From Alicyclobacillus tolerans (GTDB lineage: Bacteria > Bacillota > Bacilli > Alicyclobacillales > Alicyclobacillaceae): DNA of 64,000 nucleotides. The notes beneath the pieces were generated by a model that saw only the letters and a list, made by a program, of their open reading frames with translations, was not told the DNA's origin and did not search any database. The stretch lies in contig NZ_JAJFNK010000015.1 in assembly GCF_021739485.1 (NCBI RefSeq), positions 1 through 64,000 on the forward strand, given 5' to 3'. Position numbers and translations under genes: made by a program. This document shows positions 20,012 to 27,765 of the stretch, one piece after another (within the stretch, counting starts at the first letter, position 1; every line of letters starts with the position of its first letter).

Positions 20012-20869
20012 CTAGGAATAGACGTAGAACCCGCGGCCGGTCTTCTTCCCGAGCCAGCCGGCCTTGACGTACTTGCGCAGCAGCGGGCATGGGCGGTATT
20101 TGGAGTCGCCAAACCCTTCGTAAAGGACTTCCATAATCGCGAGACAGGTATCGAGACCGATGAAGTCCGCCAGTGTCAGCGGTCCCATCGGGTGGTTCAT
20201 GCCGAGTTTCATGACTTGATCGATGGCCTCTGGAGCGGCAACGCCTTCGTACACGCAGTAGATGGCCTCGTTGATCATCGGCATCAGCACCCGGTTCGAG
20301 ACAAACCCCGGAAAGTCGTTGACCTCGACCGCCGTTTTCCCCATGCGTTCAGCCAGGCTGTGCACCGTTTGGTAGACTTCGTCGGCGGTGGCCAGGCCGC
20401 GAATTACCTCGACGAGCTTCATGACCGGCACCGGATTCATGAAGTGCATGCCGATGACCTGCGCGGGGCGCTGTGTGACGGCGGCAATCTCCGTGATCGG
20501 CAAAGACGACGTGTTGCTCGCCAGAATGGCGTGTGCCGGAGCAGCGCTGTCCAGTTGCTTAAAAATGCTGGTTTTTATCTCCATATTTTCGGTCGCTGCT
20601 TCAATGGCCATATCGCAGTCCTTGACATCAGCGAGGGACGCGGACGGCTGGATGCGGCTGAGGACTTGGTCCATCTCGTCCTGCGCCATTTTTCCCTTTT
20701 CGACGTTGCGCACAAGGTTTTTCGAGATGTTGGCCAGTCCTTTTTGCACGAACTCCGGTTTTACGTCGTTGAGAAGCACCCGAACCCCGGCCTGCGCGGC
20801 CACCTGGGCGATGCCGCTGCCCATCTGCCCGGCGCCGACGACCATCAAGGTTTGAATCGATTGACTCAC
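20012..20869 (-). CDS. 3-hydroxybutyryl-CoA dehydrogenase
   Basis: A 285-residue NAD-dependent L-3-hydroxyacyl-CoA dehydrogenase. The N-terminal Rossmann fold has [19 protein letters not shown], and the middle has [13 protein letters not shown] and [17 protein letters not shown] (catalytic His). The C-terminal helical domain has [18 protein letters not shown] 20869 is chosen because AGGTGG precedes it at 8 nt and the protein then has normal length. An open frame continues 22 codons upstream without similarity. It is the third gene of the operon, between thiolase and hydratase. Confidence 0.92.
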   Translation of the reverse strand: MSQSIQTLMVVGAGQMGSGIAQVAAQAGVRVLLNDVKPEFVQKGLANISKNLVRNVEKGKMAQDEMDQVLSRIQPSASLADVKDCDMAIEAATENMEIKTSIFKQLDSAAPAHAILASNTSSLPITEIAAVTQRPAQVIGMHFMNPVPVMKLVEVIRGLATADEVYQTVHSLAERMGKTAVEVNDFPGFVSNRVLMPMINEAIYCVYEGVAAPEAIDQVMKLGMNHPMGPLTLADFIGLDTCLAIMEVLYEGFGDSKYRPCPLLRKYVKAGWLGKKTGRGFYVYS

Positions 20870-20979
20870 CAAAAACCCACCTTTCCGCTGCATCCCTTTT
20901 CCTGCATTGTTTTTCCTAAATTGATTCTGCTGCATTGTTATTGTGTTGCTTTCGGTTGTTCGTTTTCTGATTCAGTTGG

Positions 20980-22161
20980 CTAGTTTCCAGGCACTTCGAC
21001 CAATACGGCGTCGCCTTGCGCAGCTCCGCTGCAAATCGCCGCAATGCCGCGTCCGCCGCCGCGGCGGCGCAATTCGTAGACAAGGGTCATCAAGATGCGC
21101 GCGCCGCTGGCGCCAATGGGGTGCCCAAGGGCTACGGCGCCGCCGTTGACGTTTAACTTGTCCTCGTCGATGCCAAGCATTTGCCCACTCGTGAGAGCGA
21201 CTGCAGCAAACGCTTCGTTAATTTCAAACAAGTCAATTTGATGGAGACTCACGCCCGTTTTATCGAGCAGCTTGCGAATCGCCAGCGCCGGTGTCGTGGC
21301 AATATACGCCGCTTCAGCTGCCACTTCCGAGTAACCGAGGATGTAGGCGAGCGGTTTGCGCCCCGTGGCCTTTGCGTACTCTTCCGACATGACGACCATG
21401 GCACCCGCCCCGTCGTTGACACCTGGCGCGTTGCCAGCGGTCACGGTTCCGTCTTTTGTAAACACAGGTGAAAGCGCTGCCAACTTTTCGAGCGAAGTAT
21501 CCCGGCGCGGGGCTTCATCGGTACTTACCACAGCCGTTTCCCTTTTGGTCTGCACCGTTACGGGCACAATCTCTTCCCGAAAGACACCGCCGTCGATAGC
21601 CGCCAAGGCACGCTGGTGGCTGCGCAGCGACCACTGGTCCTGCGACTCGCGGGTAATGCCGTATTCCTTCGCCACCGTGCTGCCGTGGACCGCCATGTGC
21701 ACGTTGTGAAACGGGCACAGCAAGCCGTCGTGAATCATGAGGTCAATGACTGCACCGTCTCCCATCCGCAGCCCCTGCCGCGCCTTAGGCAGACCATACG
21801 GGGCATTGAACATGCTTTCCATTCCTCCGGCGACAGCGACTTGCAGGTCTCCGGCGCGGATCAGGGCATCGGCGAGCGTGACGGACCGCATCCCGGAAGC
21901 ACACACCTTATTCACGGTAACACTTGGTACATCCCAAGGCAAACCGGCCAAACGAGCCGCTTGCCGGGATGGAATCTGGCCGGCGCCAGCCTGCAGCACC
22001 ATGCCCATTAACACCTGTCCGACTTCGTCACTCGACAACTGAACCCTGTGCATGGCTTCCCGAATCACTTCGCCGCCGAGTTCCACAGCCGTTTTCGACG
22101 CCAACGCGCCTTGAAACCGTCCAAACGGCGTACGCGCCGCACTCACAATGACGGACCGCAT
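20980..22161 (-). CDS. Acetyl-CoA acetyltransferase (thiolase)
   Basis: A 393-residue thiolase that cleaves 3-ketoacyl-CoA or condenses acetyl-CoA. The acylated cysteine is in [12 protein letters not shown], the catalytic His in [13 protein letters not shown], and the second cysteine in [16 protein letters not shown]. The last motif has CSGAAQG where most thiolases have CxGGGQG, a mild deviation. The start is ATG. A 168-bp gap with a stable hairpin separates it from fadF, so relative expression may be tuned there. Confidence 0.92.
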   Translation of the reverse strand: MRSVIVSAARTPFGRFQGALASKTAVELGGEVIREAMHRVQLSSDEVGQVLMGMVLQAGAGQIPSRQAARLAGLPWDVPSVTVNKVCASGMRSVTLADALIRAGDLQVAVAGGMESMFNAPYGLPKARQGLRMGDGAVIDLMIHDGLLCPFHNVHMAVHGSTVAKEYGITRESQDQWSLRSHQRALAAIDGGVFREEIVPVTVQTKRETAVVSTDEAPRRDTSLEKLAALSPVFTKDGTVTAGNAPGVNDGAGAMVVMSEEYAKATGRKPLAYILGYSEVAAEAAYIATTPALAIRKLLDKTGVSLHQIDLFEINEAFAAVALTSGQMLGIDEDKLNVNGGAVALGHPIGASGARILMTLVYELRRRGGGRGIAAICSGAAQGDAVLVEVPGN

Positions 22162-22188
22162 TCCGGACCCCTCCTTTTAGTCGCGCCA

Positions 22189-22236
22189 AAGGTGCCTGCA
22201 CTGGCGCAAAAATTTTGCACTCAGGTTTGGCACCTT
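22189..22236 (-). other. Intercistronic hairpin between fadF and the thiolase gene
   Basis: An 8-bp perfect stem (AAGGTGCC/GGCACCTT) encloses a second pairing (GCAAAA/TTTTGC). There is no clear U-tract outside it. It may be a partial terminator or an RNA-processing or stabilising site inside the operon. Confidence 0.35.
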
Positions 22237-22330
22237 GCCGCAACGCGTGATTTCCCGAGAAAGTGACGACGGCTCCACGTCCACCCGCACTGTTTTCCAA
22301 TCGAGAAGCTTCGAACGGGTCGAGGGGGTT

Positions 22331-24361
22331 TTACTGGACTTGGGTAGCTGCCGCCACTTCGTCCCCCGCACCCTCGGGTGCCTTGGCGTCTTCGATGGAC
22401 ATGGCCAACAACTCGATGACGTCGTAAGTGCTCATCTTGTCTTCGGCGCCTTTTGCCTTGGTCCCGTCGATCAACATGGTCATACAGTACGGACAAGCCG
22501 TCCCGACAATGCCCGCTCCCGTTTCAAGGGCCTGTTCAGCGCGCATGACGTTGATGCGCGTTCCGCTTTCTTCTTTAAACATGCCGCCGCCTCCAGCGCC
22601 GCAGCACATGCTCTTGTTGCGGCTGCGCTCCATCTCCACGAGCTGCACTCCCGGGATGGACTCGAGAATGTAGCGCGGCGGGTCGTAGACGTCGTTGTAA
22701 CGGCCCAAATAGCAGGAATCGTGGTAGGTAATGCGCTCGTTCACCGGATTCTTCGGTTTCAGTTTGCCCTCGCTGATGAGTTTGGCCGCAAACTGCGTAC
22801 TGTGATAGATTTCCGCGGTAAATCCGAAGTCCGGGTACTCGTTTTTGAACGTGTTAAAGGCATGCGGGTCTGTGGTAATGATTTTTTTGACGCCGTAGGT
22901 GTTGAAGATTTCGATGTTGTTCTGAACAAACTCCTGGTACAAAAACTCGTTGCCGAGGCGGCGCGCCGAATCGCCGTCGCTCTCCTCTTCTTCCCCGAGA
23001 ATGGCGAAGTCTACGCCTGCGGCCAACAACACCTTGGCGAACGCCTGGGCAATCTTTTGCGCCCTTTGGTCAAACGACGCTGCGCTGCCCACGTAAAACA
23101 GGTATTCGACTTGCCCGTCGACTTCGGCCATCGTTTTGACCGGCAGGTCTTTTGCCCAAGCCGCACGCTCCCTGCGGCTGATGCCCCACTCGTTGGATTG
23201 CCGTTCCAAATTGGCAAACACCTTCGTGACTTCCGGAGAGGTTTTGCCTTCGGTCAGCACCAAGTGGCGGCGCAAGTCGACAATGGCGGAGACGTGTTCG
23301 TTCGCTACGGGACACGCTTCTTCGCAAGCGCGGCAAGTGGTGCAAGCCCAGACCTCTTCTTCCGTGTAGACGTTGGCAAACAGCGGTTCCGTCGACAACT
23401 CTTCCGCGCCTGCGGCCATTTGCGCGAGCAAGCCCGGACCCTGTGCGTCCATTTGGTCCTTCATTTTCAAAATCAAGTACTTCGGCGACAACGCCTTGCC
23501 GCTGAGCGTCGCCGGGCACGATACGTGACAGCGTCCGCACTCCGTGCAAGCGTAGCCGTCAAGCAGCTGTTTCCACGTGAACTTTTGAATCTGGCCGGCC
23601 CCAAACTCCTCGATGCTCTCGTCTTCCAGGTCCAGTTTGCGCAGCTTAGGACCGTCCAGACGCCGGAAGTACCAATTCAACATGGCCCCAATCATGTGCG
23701 AATGCTTGGAGCGGGGAATGACATACAGGAACGTAAACAGCGTCAACGCGTGAATCCAAAACAGCACTTCGCTGATGGCGAGCAGCGCACCCGCAGACAT
23801 TCCTGTAAATCCGTGCGCGATCGCGTTGACCACTGGGGAAGCCCAGCCTGGATAGACGCCTTCGCGCGCCATGTCGGCGCCGGTGGCGAAAAAGTAGGTC
23901 AGAATCAGGATGGTGATAAATCCGAGAATCAGGGCGGCTTCGGGGGACTGGTCCAGCCGCATCGGCTTGATGGCATAACGCCGGATCACGGCGACGACGA
24001 TGGCCGCCAAGACGAACAGCGAGAACATTTCCTGCAAGAACAAGTAAGCGCTCGCAGTCGCCCAAGGAAAATGCCAGTGCGTCAAGTGGTAGACCAAAAA
24101 GTCCAAGTCGCCGAACACCAACATGATAAAGCCCCAAAAGATGAAGAAGTGGCCGAGGCCCGATGGCTCTGCGAGCACCTTGCGCTGGCCCAGGACGTAT
24201 TTGACAAACGACCAGACGCGCTCCCCTTTGCGATCGGTGCGGCTGGGGTCTTTTTCAGCCAGCTTCAAAAACCGGTAGCGAATGAACACAGCGCTGCCGA
24301 ACAAATACAGGGCCGTTGCAAACAAGGCCAGAAACACAATGCCCTGGATGACGTACCACAT
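22331..24361 (-). CDS. fadF: Membrane iron-sulphur oxidoreductase FadF (ETF to quinone electron transfer)
   Basis: A 676-residue protein. The N-terminal 230 residues hold about five membrane spans (as in nitrate reductase gamma or HdrE). Two 4Fe-4S motifs follow (CTECGRCHVSCP and CTTCRACEEACP), then two CCG domains (HDSCYLGRYNDVY, KSMCCGAGGGGMF, GTACPYCMTML). This matches Bacillus FadF (YwjF), thought to carry electrons from acyl-CoA dehydrogenases via ETF to the quinone pool. ATG 24361 follows AGGAGGGG at 7 nt and is preferred over one 21 nt upstream. It is the first gene of the operon and is preceded by a TetR-type palindrome. Confidence 0.88.
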   Translation of the reverse strand: MWYVIQGIVFLALFATALYLFGSAVFIRYRFLKLAEKDPSRTDRKGERVWSFVKYVLGQRKVLAEPSGLGHFFIFWGFIMLVFGDLDFLVYHLTHWHFPWATASAYLFLQEMFSLFVLAAIVVAVIRRYAIKPMRLDQSPEAALILGFITILILTYFFATGADMAREGVYPGWASPVVNAIAHGFTGMSAGALLAISEVLFWIHALTLFTFLYVIPRSKHSHMIGAMLNWYFRRLDGPKLRKLDLEDESIEEFGAGQIQKFTWKQLLDGYACTECGRCHVSCPATLSGKALSPKYLILKMKDQMDAQGPGLLAQMAAGAEELSTEPLFANVYTEEEVWACTTCRACEEACPVANEHVSAIVDLRRHLVLTEGKTSPEVTKVFANLERQSNEWGISRRERAAWAKDLPVKTMAEVDGQVEYLFYVGSAASFDQRAQKIAQAFAKVLLAAGVDFAILGEEEESDGDSARRLGNEFLYQEFVQNNIEIFNTYGVKKIITTDPHAFNTFKNEYPDFGFTAEIYHSTQFAAKLISEGKLKPKNPVNERITYHDSCYLGRYNDVYDPPRYILESIPGVQLVEMERSRNKSMCCGAGGGGMFKEESGTRINVMRAEQALETGAGIVGTACPYCMTMLIDGTKAKGAEDKMSTYDVIELLAMSIEDAKAPEGAGDEVAAATQVQ

Positions 24362-24401
24362 CTCTCTTCCCCTCCTAGACAAGAAAAATCATCTACCCAT
24401 C

Positions 24402-24417
24402 TACCAACCGGTCGGTA
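24402..24417. promoter_or_regulatory. TetR-family operator ahead of the fatty-acid operon
   Basis: TACCGACCGGTTGGTA on the minus strand is a 16-bp palindrome with one mismatched pair, 40 bp upstream of the fadF start. Palindromes of the ACCGACCGGTnGGT type are bound by TetR-family repressors of fatty-acid degradation in Thermus and other bacteria (from memory). The regulator gene is not in this window. Confidence 0.55.
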
Positions 24418-24507
24418 CATTAAAGAACAAAACACATACCCTTGGGTTGGAATCGGGCAAATGCAATTTCCCAATCGTTGACACAAACTACATACAAGAT
24501 AACCATA

Positions 24508-24521
24508 CCACGAATTCGTGG
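24508..24521. promoter_or_regulatory. Perfect 14-bp palindrome in a promoter-like region
   Basis: CCACGAATTCGTGG is a perfect palindrome lying next to an AT-rich stretch (TAATATATTA) that could hold a -10 box. It may be a second operator of the fatty-acid operon, about 150 bp upstream of fadF, or control something on the plus strand. Confidence 0.35.
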
Positions 24522-24951
24522 GTTCTGTGAATAATATATTATGCCAAATCGAAAGATTGCTTGATATTTCTGAATCAATTGCGGACAGGGCAGGTTCAGA
24601 AAAGGAAAACAGACAGAGCTGCTACGGAGGCGGCTGAGCGCGGAATGTTGGCTATGCGAGGGCGCGACCGATGCGCTCGGCACGGTTAACGAACGGCATG
24701 TACACTATGTCACCTCTATGAGGGTTTAGTACCGCTGCAACAAAACCCACCGTTACAGTGGTTGAGATTGTTGCCAAAGATATGGGATCTCCCTTGGAAA
24801 GTCAAGCAAGAATTCTTTCCGCAAGTTACAAGTTCATCGACGGTCTCAAGCTGCGGCTGAACGAAGACAGAGGTGGATCTCAGATTGGGTGGACCACACA
24901 GACGCATAACGGGATGCCCGTCACTGGGATGAAGCCTGTTCACCGCAAAGG
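24522..24951. other. 430-bp region without a confident gene
   Basis: Between the palindrome near fadF and the SASP-like gene I could not fix a gene. A plus-strand reading frame from about 24720 to 24955 has normal-looking composition (for example ESQARILSASYKFIDGLKL) but no start codon with a ribosome binding site, so it may be a gene remnant. A minus-strand frame over the same bases is Cys-rich and unconvincing. Confidence 0.4.
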
Positions 24952-25317
24952 TTAGCCGGGCGATGTTCGCCGGCCCTTTTTCGACGTGCTCTGTCGGGCT
25001 GTGCCGGATCGCGGTGGTTTGCCGGCGGTCGAAGCGGTCGAAGCAGACACCCTTGCCCCTGCCTGCGCCGAAGCCTTGGCCTGGTGGGCCTGACGCGGTT
25101 TGTTGTTGGACAGGGCTCCCGGCGCCGCCGCAAGCAGCGCCTTGGCTCTCGAATACAGAATCTGGCCGTACTTTCCGCACTGCGCTGAAGAAAGTTCTCC
25201 GAAATAGCCCTCGTGTGCGGCGTCCAGTCCCAGTTCTCTGGCCACCTCAAACCTCATCGTTTCGATGAGGGCTTTGAGTTCAGACGGGTCCGGTTGGGTA
25301 GGCTTGGCCGTCGTCAA
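24952..25317 (-). CDS. Alpha/beta-type small acid-soluble spore protein-like protein
   Basis: About 121 residues. The N-terminal half has MRFEVARELGLDA, then GYFGELSSAQCGKYGQIL. This matches the pattern of the divergent alpha/beta SASP family (MKYEVAxELG followed by GxWGxLTSxxCGxxGG). SASPs coat and protect spore DNA. The C-terminal half is a low-complexity Ala/Ser/Lys/Arg tail, unusual for SASPs and suggestive of extra DNA binding. Two conserved glycines of the second helix are replaced. TTG 25317 is chosen because AGGAGG lies just before it, though the spacing is only 3 nt; an upstream TTG at 25332 is possible. It overlaps the DUF1934 gene by 38 bp. Confidence 0.65.
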   Translation of the reverse strand: MTTAKPTQPDPSELKALIETMRFEVARELGLDAAHEGYFGELSSAQCGKYGQILYSRAKALLAAAPGALSNNKPRQAHQAKASAQAGARVSASTASTAGKPPRSGTARQSTSKKGRRTSPG

Positions 25318-25804
25318 ACACCTCCTGGTCAAAACGGATGCTCAACTTCACGCGCTGTTTATCCCCTGCGGCGTCGATGAAATAGTCTATCAGGATAAAC
25401 CCGTTCGTCTCTGCAACGGAAACCAAAACGCTGTTGGTTTCAATTTCAACCGGGATGGCGAACCCACCCGCGTACAGCGTGGTCTGCGAAGACTCTCCGG
25501 CCAAAAACGACTGCTTCCAACGGACCGTGCCCTGCCGGATGACGACGAGCGGCGAAGAGGCGCCAGGGCCGTCTGCAAAGCGCAGCGTCGTCCGGGTATC
25601 CGGTTCAGAACCGCCGGTTCCTCGCTGCTCAGACCCTGGCTCGAGGTAGCTCAAGTAGTGAACGCCGCCCGCCGTTTTCCAGATGGCATCGTCGACAAAA
25701 GCCTGCTCGACATCCGGGGAACCCTCCCCGGATGCAGGCTGTGCCGCACGCTGCCAGGATAAAAACACGCGGCGAACCAAGCCGCCATTCGTACGTTCGC
25801 TCAC
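25280..25804 (-). CDS. DUF1934 protein (YwiB-like)
   Basis: A 174-residue protein of the DUF1934 family, predicted small beta-barrel (lipocalin-like) of unknown function. Recognisable blocks are LSYLEPGSEQ with an acidic/Gly-rich loop, LVVIRQGTVRWKQSF and GFILIDYFIDAAGDKQRVKLSIRF. The N-terminal part contains an insertion of Gly/Ser-rich sequence. The start is GTG with AAGGA upstream. It begins 13 bp after the speB stop. In Bacillus ywiB lies close to speE-speB as well, so the synteny supports the family call. Confidence 0.75.
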   Translation of the reverse strand: MSERTNGGLVRRVFLSWQRAAQPASGEGSPDVEQAFVDDAIWKTAGGVHYLSYLEPGSEQRGTGGSEPDTRTTLRFADGPGASSPLVVIRQGTVRWKQSFLAGESSQTTLYAGGFAIPVEIETNSVLVSVAETNGFILIDYFIDAAGDKQRVKLSIRFDQEVFDDGQAYPTGPV

Positions 25805-25816
25805 GGTCCTTCGTCC

Positions 25817-26704
25817 TCAGCGCACGAACGCCAACAGGGCTTCGCGCACGAATTTGGCTGCAAGGATCTGCGTCTGCTCGGTGGGGTCAATTTGCGGCGC
25901 CACTTCCACCAGGTCAAACCCGACGACGTTCAAAGCCGACATCAACTGGAAAGCCTTAAACACTTCTTTCGGGGTCAATCCCCCGTGTTCGGCAGTGCCG
26001 GTCCCTGGAGCGTAAGCGGGGTCCATGGCGTCGATGTCGAACGTGACGTACACCGGGTAGCCTTTGAGTTCCTCCAGGACGCCAGAGAGCGGCTCTGCGA
26101 GGTCAAACGGGAAAAACCGCGTGTTTTGCTTCGCCCACGCAAACTCCTCGCGGGTTCCAGAGCGAATGCCGAATTGATATACGCGCTCTGGGCCGATTCC
26201 GTCGCACACCTTGCGGATGACGGTGGCGTGCGAATACGGCTCACCTTCGTAGTGTTCGCGCAAGTCCGTGTGCGCGTCAATGTGGATGACGCGCAGGTCC
26301 GGGTGTTTTTCCCAAGCCGCGCGAATGGCGCCCCACGACACTAGGTGTTCTCCCCCTAAGCCAAGCGGAAACTTGCCTTGCGCGAACAGCCCTGTCGTGT
26401 ACTGGTAAATCCGATCGACACTCTCCTTGGGGTTGCCAAACGGCAAAGGAAGGTCCCCGGCGTCGAAATAGCGGATGTCACTGAGGTCGCGATCCAAGTA
26501 AGGACTGTACTCCTCAAGCCCCACGGAGACCTCGCGAATGCGCGCCGGGCCAAGCCTGGAACCGGATCGAAACGAAACCGTCCAATCCATCGGCATGCCG
26601 TAGATCACGGCCTGCGCGCTCTCGTAGTCGGGCTGCGCAGCGATGAACACGTTGCCGCTGTAAGCAGGGTCTAGGGGCTGAGAAGGTCTCATTTCAAAGG
26701 TCAT
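25817..26704 (-). CDS. speB: Agmatinase
   Basis: Hydrolyses agmatine to putrescine and urea using two manganese ions. The 295-residue protein has the ureohydrolase signatures [19 protein letters not shown] (metal ligands) and [16 protein letters not shown] (metal-binding Asp pair). The N-terminal sequence [20 protein letters not shown] is usual for agmatinases. The start overlaps the speE stop by 4 bp (ATGA), so speE and speB are translationally coupled and make the putrescine-to-spermidine route together. Confidence 0.94.
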   Translation of the reverse strand: MTFEMRPSQPLDPAYSGNVFIAAQPDYESAQAVIYGMPMDWTVSFRSGSRLGPARIREVSVGLEEYSPYLDRDLSDIRYFDAGDLPLPFGNPKESVDRIYQYTTGLFAQGKFPLGLGGEHLVSWGAIRAAWEKHPDLRVIHIDAHTDLREHYEGEPYSHATVIRKVCDGIGPERVYQFGIRSGTREEFAWAKQNTRFFPFDLAEPLSGVLEELKGYPVYVTFDIDAMDPAYAPGTGTAEHGGLTPKEVFKAFQLMSALNVVGFDLVEVAPQIDPTEQTQILAAKFVREALLAFVR

Positions 26705-27534
26705 GACTGGACAAGCTCCTCCACAAAGCGCGGCAAGGCAAACGCTGCCTGGTGCACAGCCGTGCTGTAGTACTTGGTGTCTTTAGGCCGAAGGGCTTGC
26801 GGCTCGCGGGGGTCGTACTGCTTGCTCCCCATGGTGAAACTCCACATCCCCGTCGGATACGTCGGAACGAAAGCTAAGTACAAATAGGCTTGTTTGAAGA
26901 CGCTTTTGACGTCCGAAAACACGTTTTTGATTAAAGACTGATTGGCGAACGGAGATTCCGTCTGCGCAACAAACAGCCCGTCGGGTTTGAGCGCGTCGTA
27001 GACCGACTGATAGAATTCTTTCGCGAACAACCCTACGGCTGGGCCAATCGGATCGGTGGAATCCACCAGAATCACGTCAAATTCGCCCGGGTGGTCTTTG
27101 ACGTACTTGATCCCGTCGGTCACCTGCACGTCCACGCGCGGGTCGGAGAGACCGCTTGCGATGTGCGGAAAGTACTCTTTTGACGCTTCGATGACTCTTC
27201 CATCAATCTCTGCGAGAACGGCCTTTTCTACGGATGGATGCTTGATAATTTCCCGGATGACTCCCCCGTCGCCGCCCCCGACCACGAGCACCCGTTTAGG
27301 ATTGGGATGCGTGTGCAAAGGCACATGGGAGATCATTTCGTGATAGACAAACTCGTCTTTGTCCGTCGTCATGACGCAGCCATCGAGAACCAACAGCCGA
27401 CCGTACTGCTCCGTTTCCACGACGTCTAAGTCCTGAAACTCCGTTTTCTCGCTGTGCAGCGTCTGTTTGATGCGCAGCCCTATCGACAGGTTCTCGTTCT
27501 GATACTCCGTGAACCACAAGTCCATTTTTGCCAT
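26701..27534 (-). CDS. speE: Spermidine synthase
   Basis: Transfers aminopropyl from decarboxylated S-adenosylmethionine to putrescine. The 277 residues include the N-terminal beta-strand region ([20 protein letters not shown]), the nucleotide-binding [18 protein letters not shown], and the active-site loop [14 protein letters not shown]. The C-terminal part closes with [12 protein letters not shown]. The ATG is preceded by GGAGTGTGG. It is the first gene of a speE-speB-DUF1934 transcript and has a good extended -10 promoter. Confidence 0.95.
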   Translation of the reverse strand: MAKMDLWFTEYQNENLSIGLRIKQTLHSEKTEFQDLDVVETEQYGRLLVLDGCVMTTDKDEFVYHEMISHVPLHTHPNPKRVLVVGGGDGGVIREIIKHPSVEKAVLAEIDGRVIEASKEYFPHIASGLSDPRVDVQVTDGIKYVKDHPGEFDVILVDSTDPIGPAVGLFAKEFYQSVYDALKPDGLFVAQTESPFANQSLIKNVFSDVKSVFKQAYLYLAFVPTYPTGMWSFTMGSKQYDPREPQALRPKDTKYYSTAVHQAAFALPRFVEELVQS

Positions 27535-27569
27535 GCAAACCCCACACTCCTCTCATCAATGCAGTCCGT

Positions 27570-27578
27570 ATTATACCA
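27570..27578 (-). promoter_or_regulatory. Extended -10 promoter of speE
   Basis: TGGTATAAT on the minus strand, a perfect extended -10, lies 36 bp upstream of the speE start. A TTGGCA further up is 20 bp away, a long but possible -35 spacing. The same extended -10 string serves rho. Confidence 0.6.
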
Positions 27579-27638
27579 TGCTTTCTCTGAATGCATGCCA
27601 AACTGCCAACCGGGCATACTACTCTCAAATTTGGAAAC

Positions 27639-27736
27639 ATGTAGCACTCGGTGTAGGACTCCATGAACCGTGTAGCACTCCGTGTAGCACTCCGTGTAGC
27701 ACTCCATGTAGCACTCGGTGTAGGACGTCATGAACC
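27639..27736. repeat. 12-bp tandem repeats between speE and pbpG
   Basis: Seven 12-bp units related to GTGTAGCACTCC. Three perfect copies run from 27670 to 27705. They are flanked by two copies of a larger 31-bp block (GTAGCACTCGGTGTAGGAC followed by a short spacer and CATGAACC) at 27639-27669 and 27706-27736. The array lies in the leader of the PBP gene and behind the speE promoter. Confidence 0.9.
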
Positions 27737-27765
27737 ATGCAGGGAACTGGGAAGGAGGAGCCCGG

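Noticed and set aside
22235..24481. A 748-codon plus-strand open frame
   Set aside because: It mirrors fadF, whose cysteine motifs, membrane spans and ribosome binding site are clear. The antisense product is Arg/His-rich with no domain.
24716..25180. A 154-codon Cys-rich minus-strand frame
   Set aside because: It overlaps the SASP-like gene in another frame, lacks a ribosome binding site and resembles no protein.
27639..27736. CRISPR array
   Set aside because: Units are only 12 bp with no spacers of constant length, and no cas genes are present.
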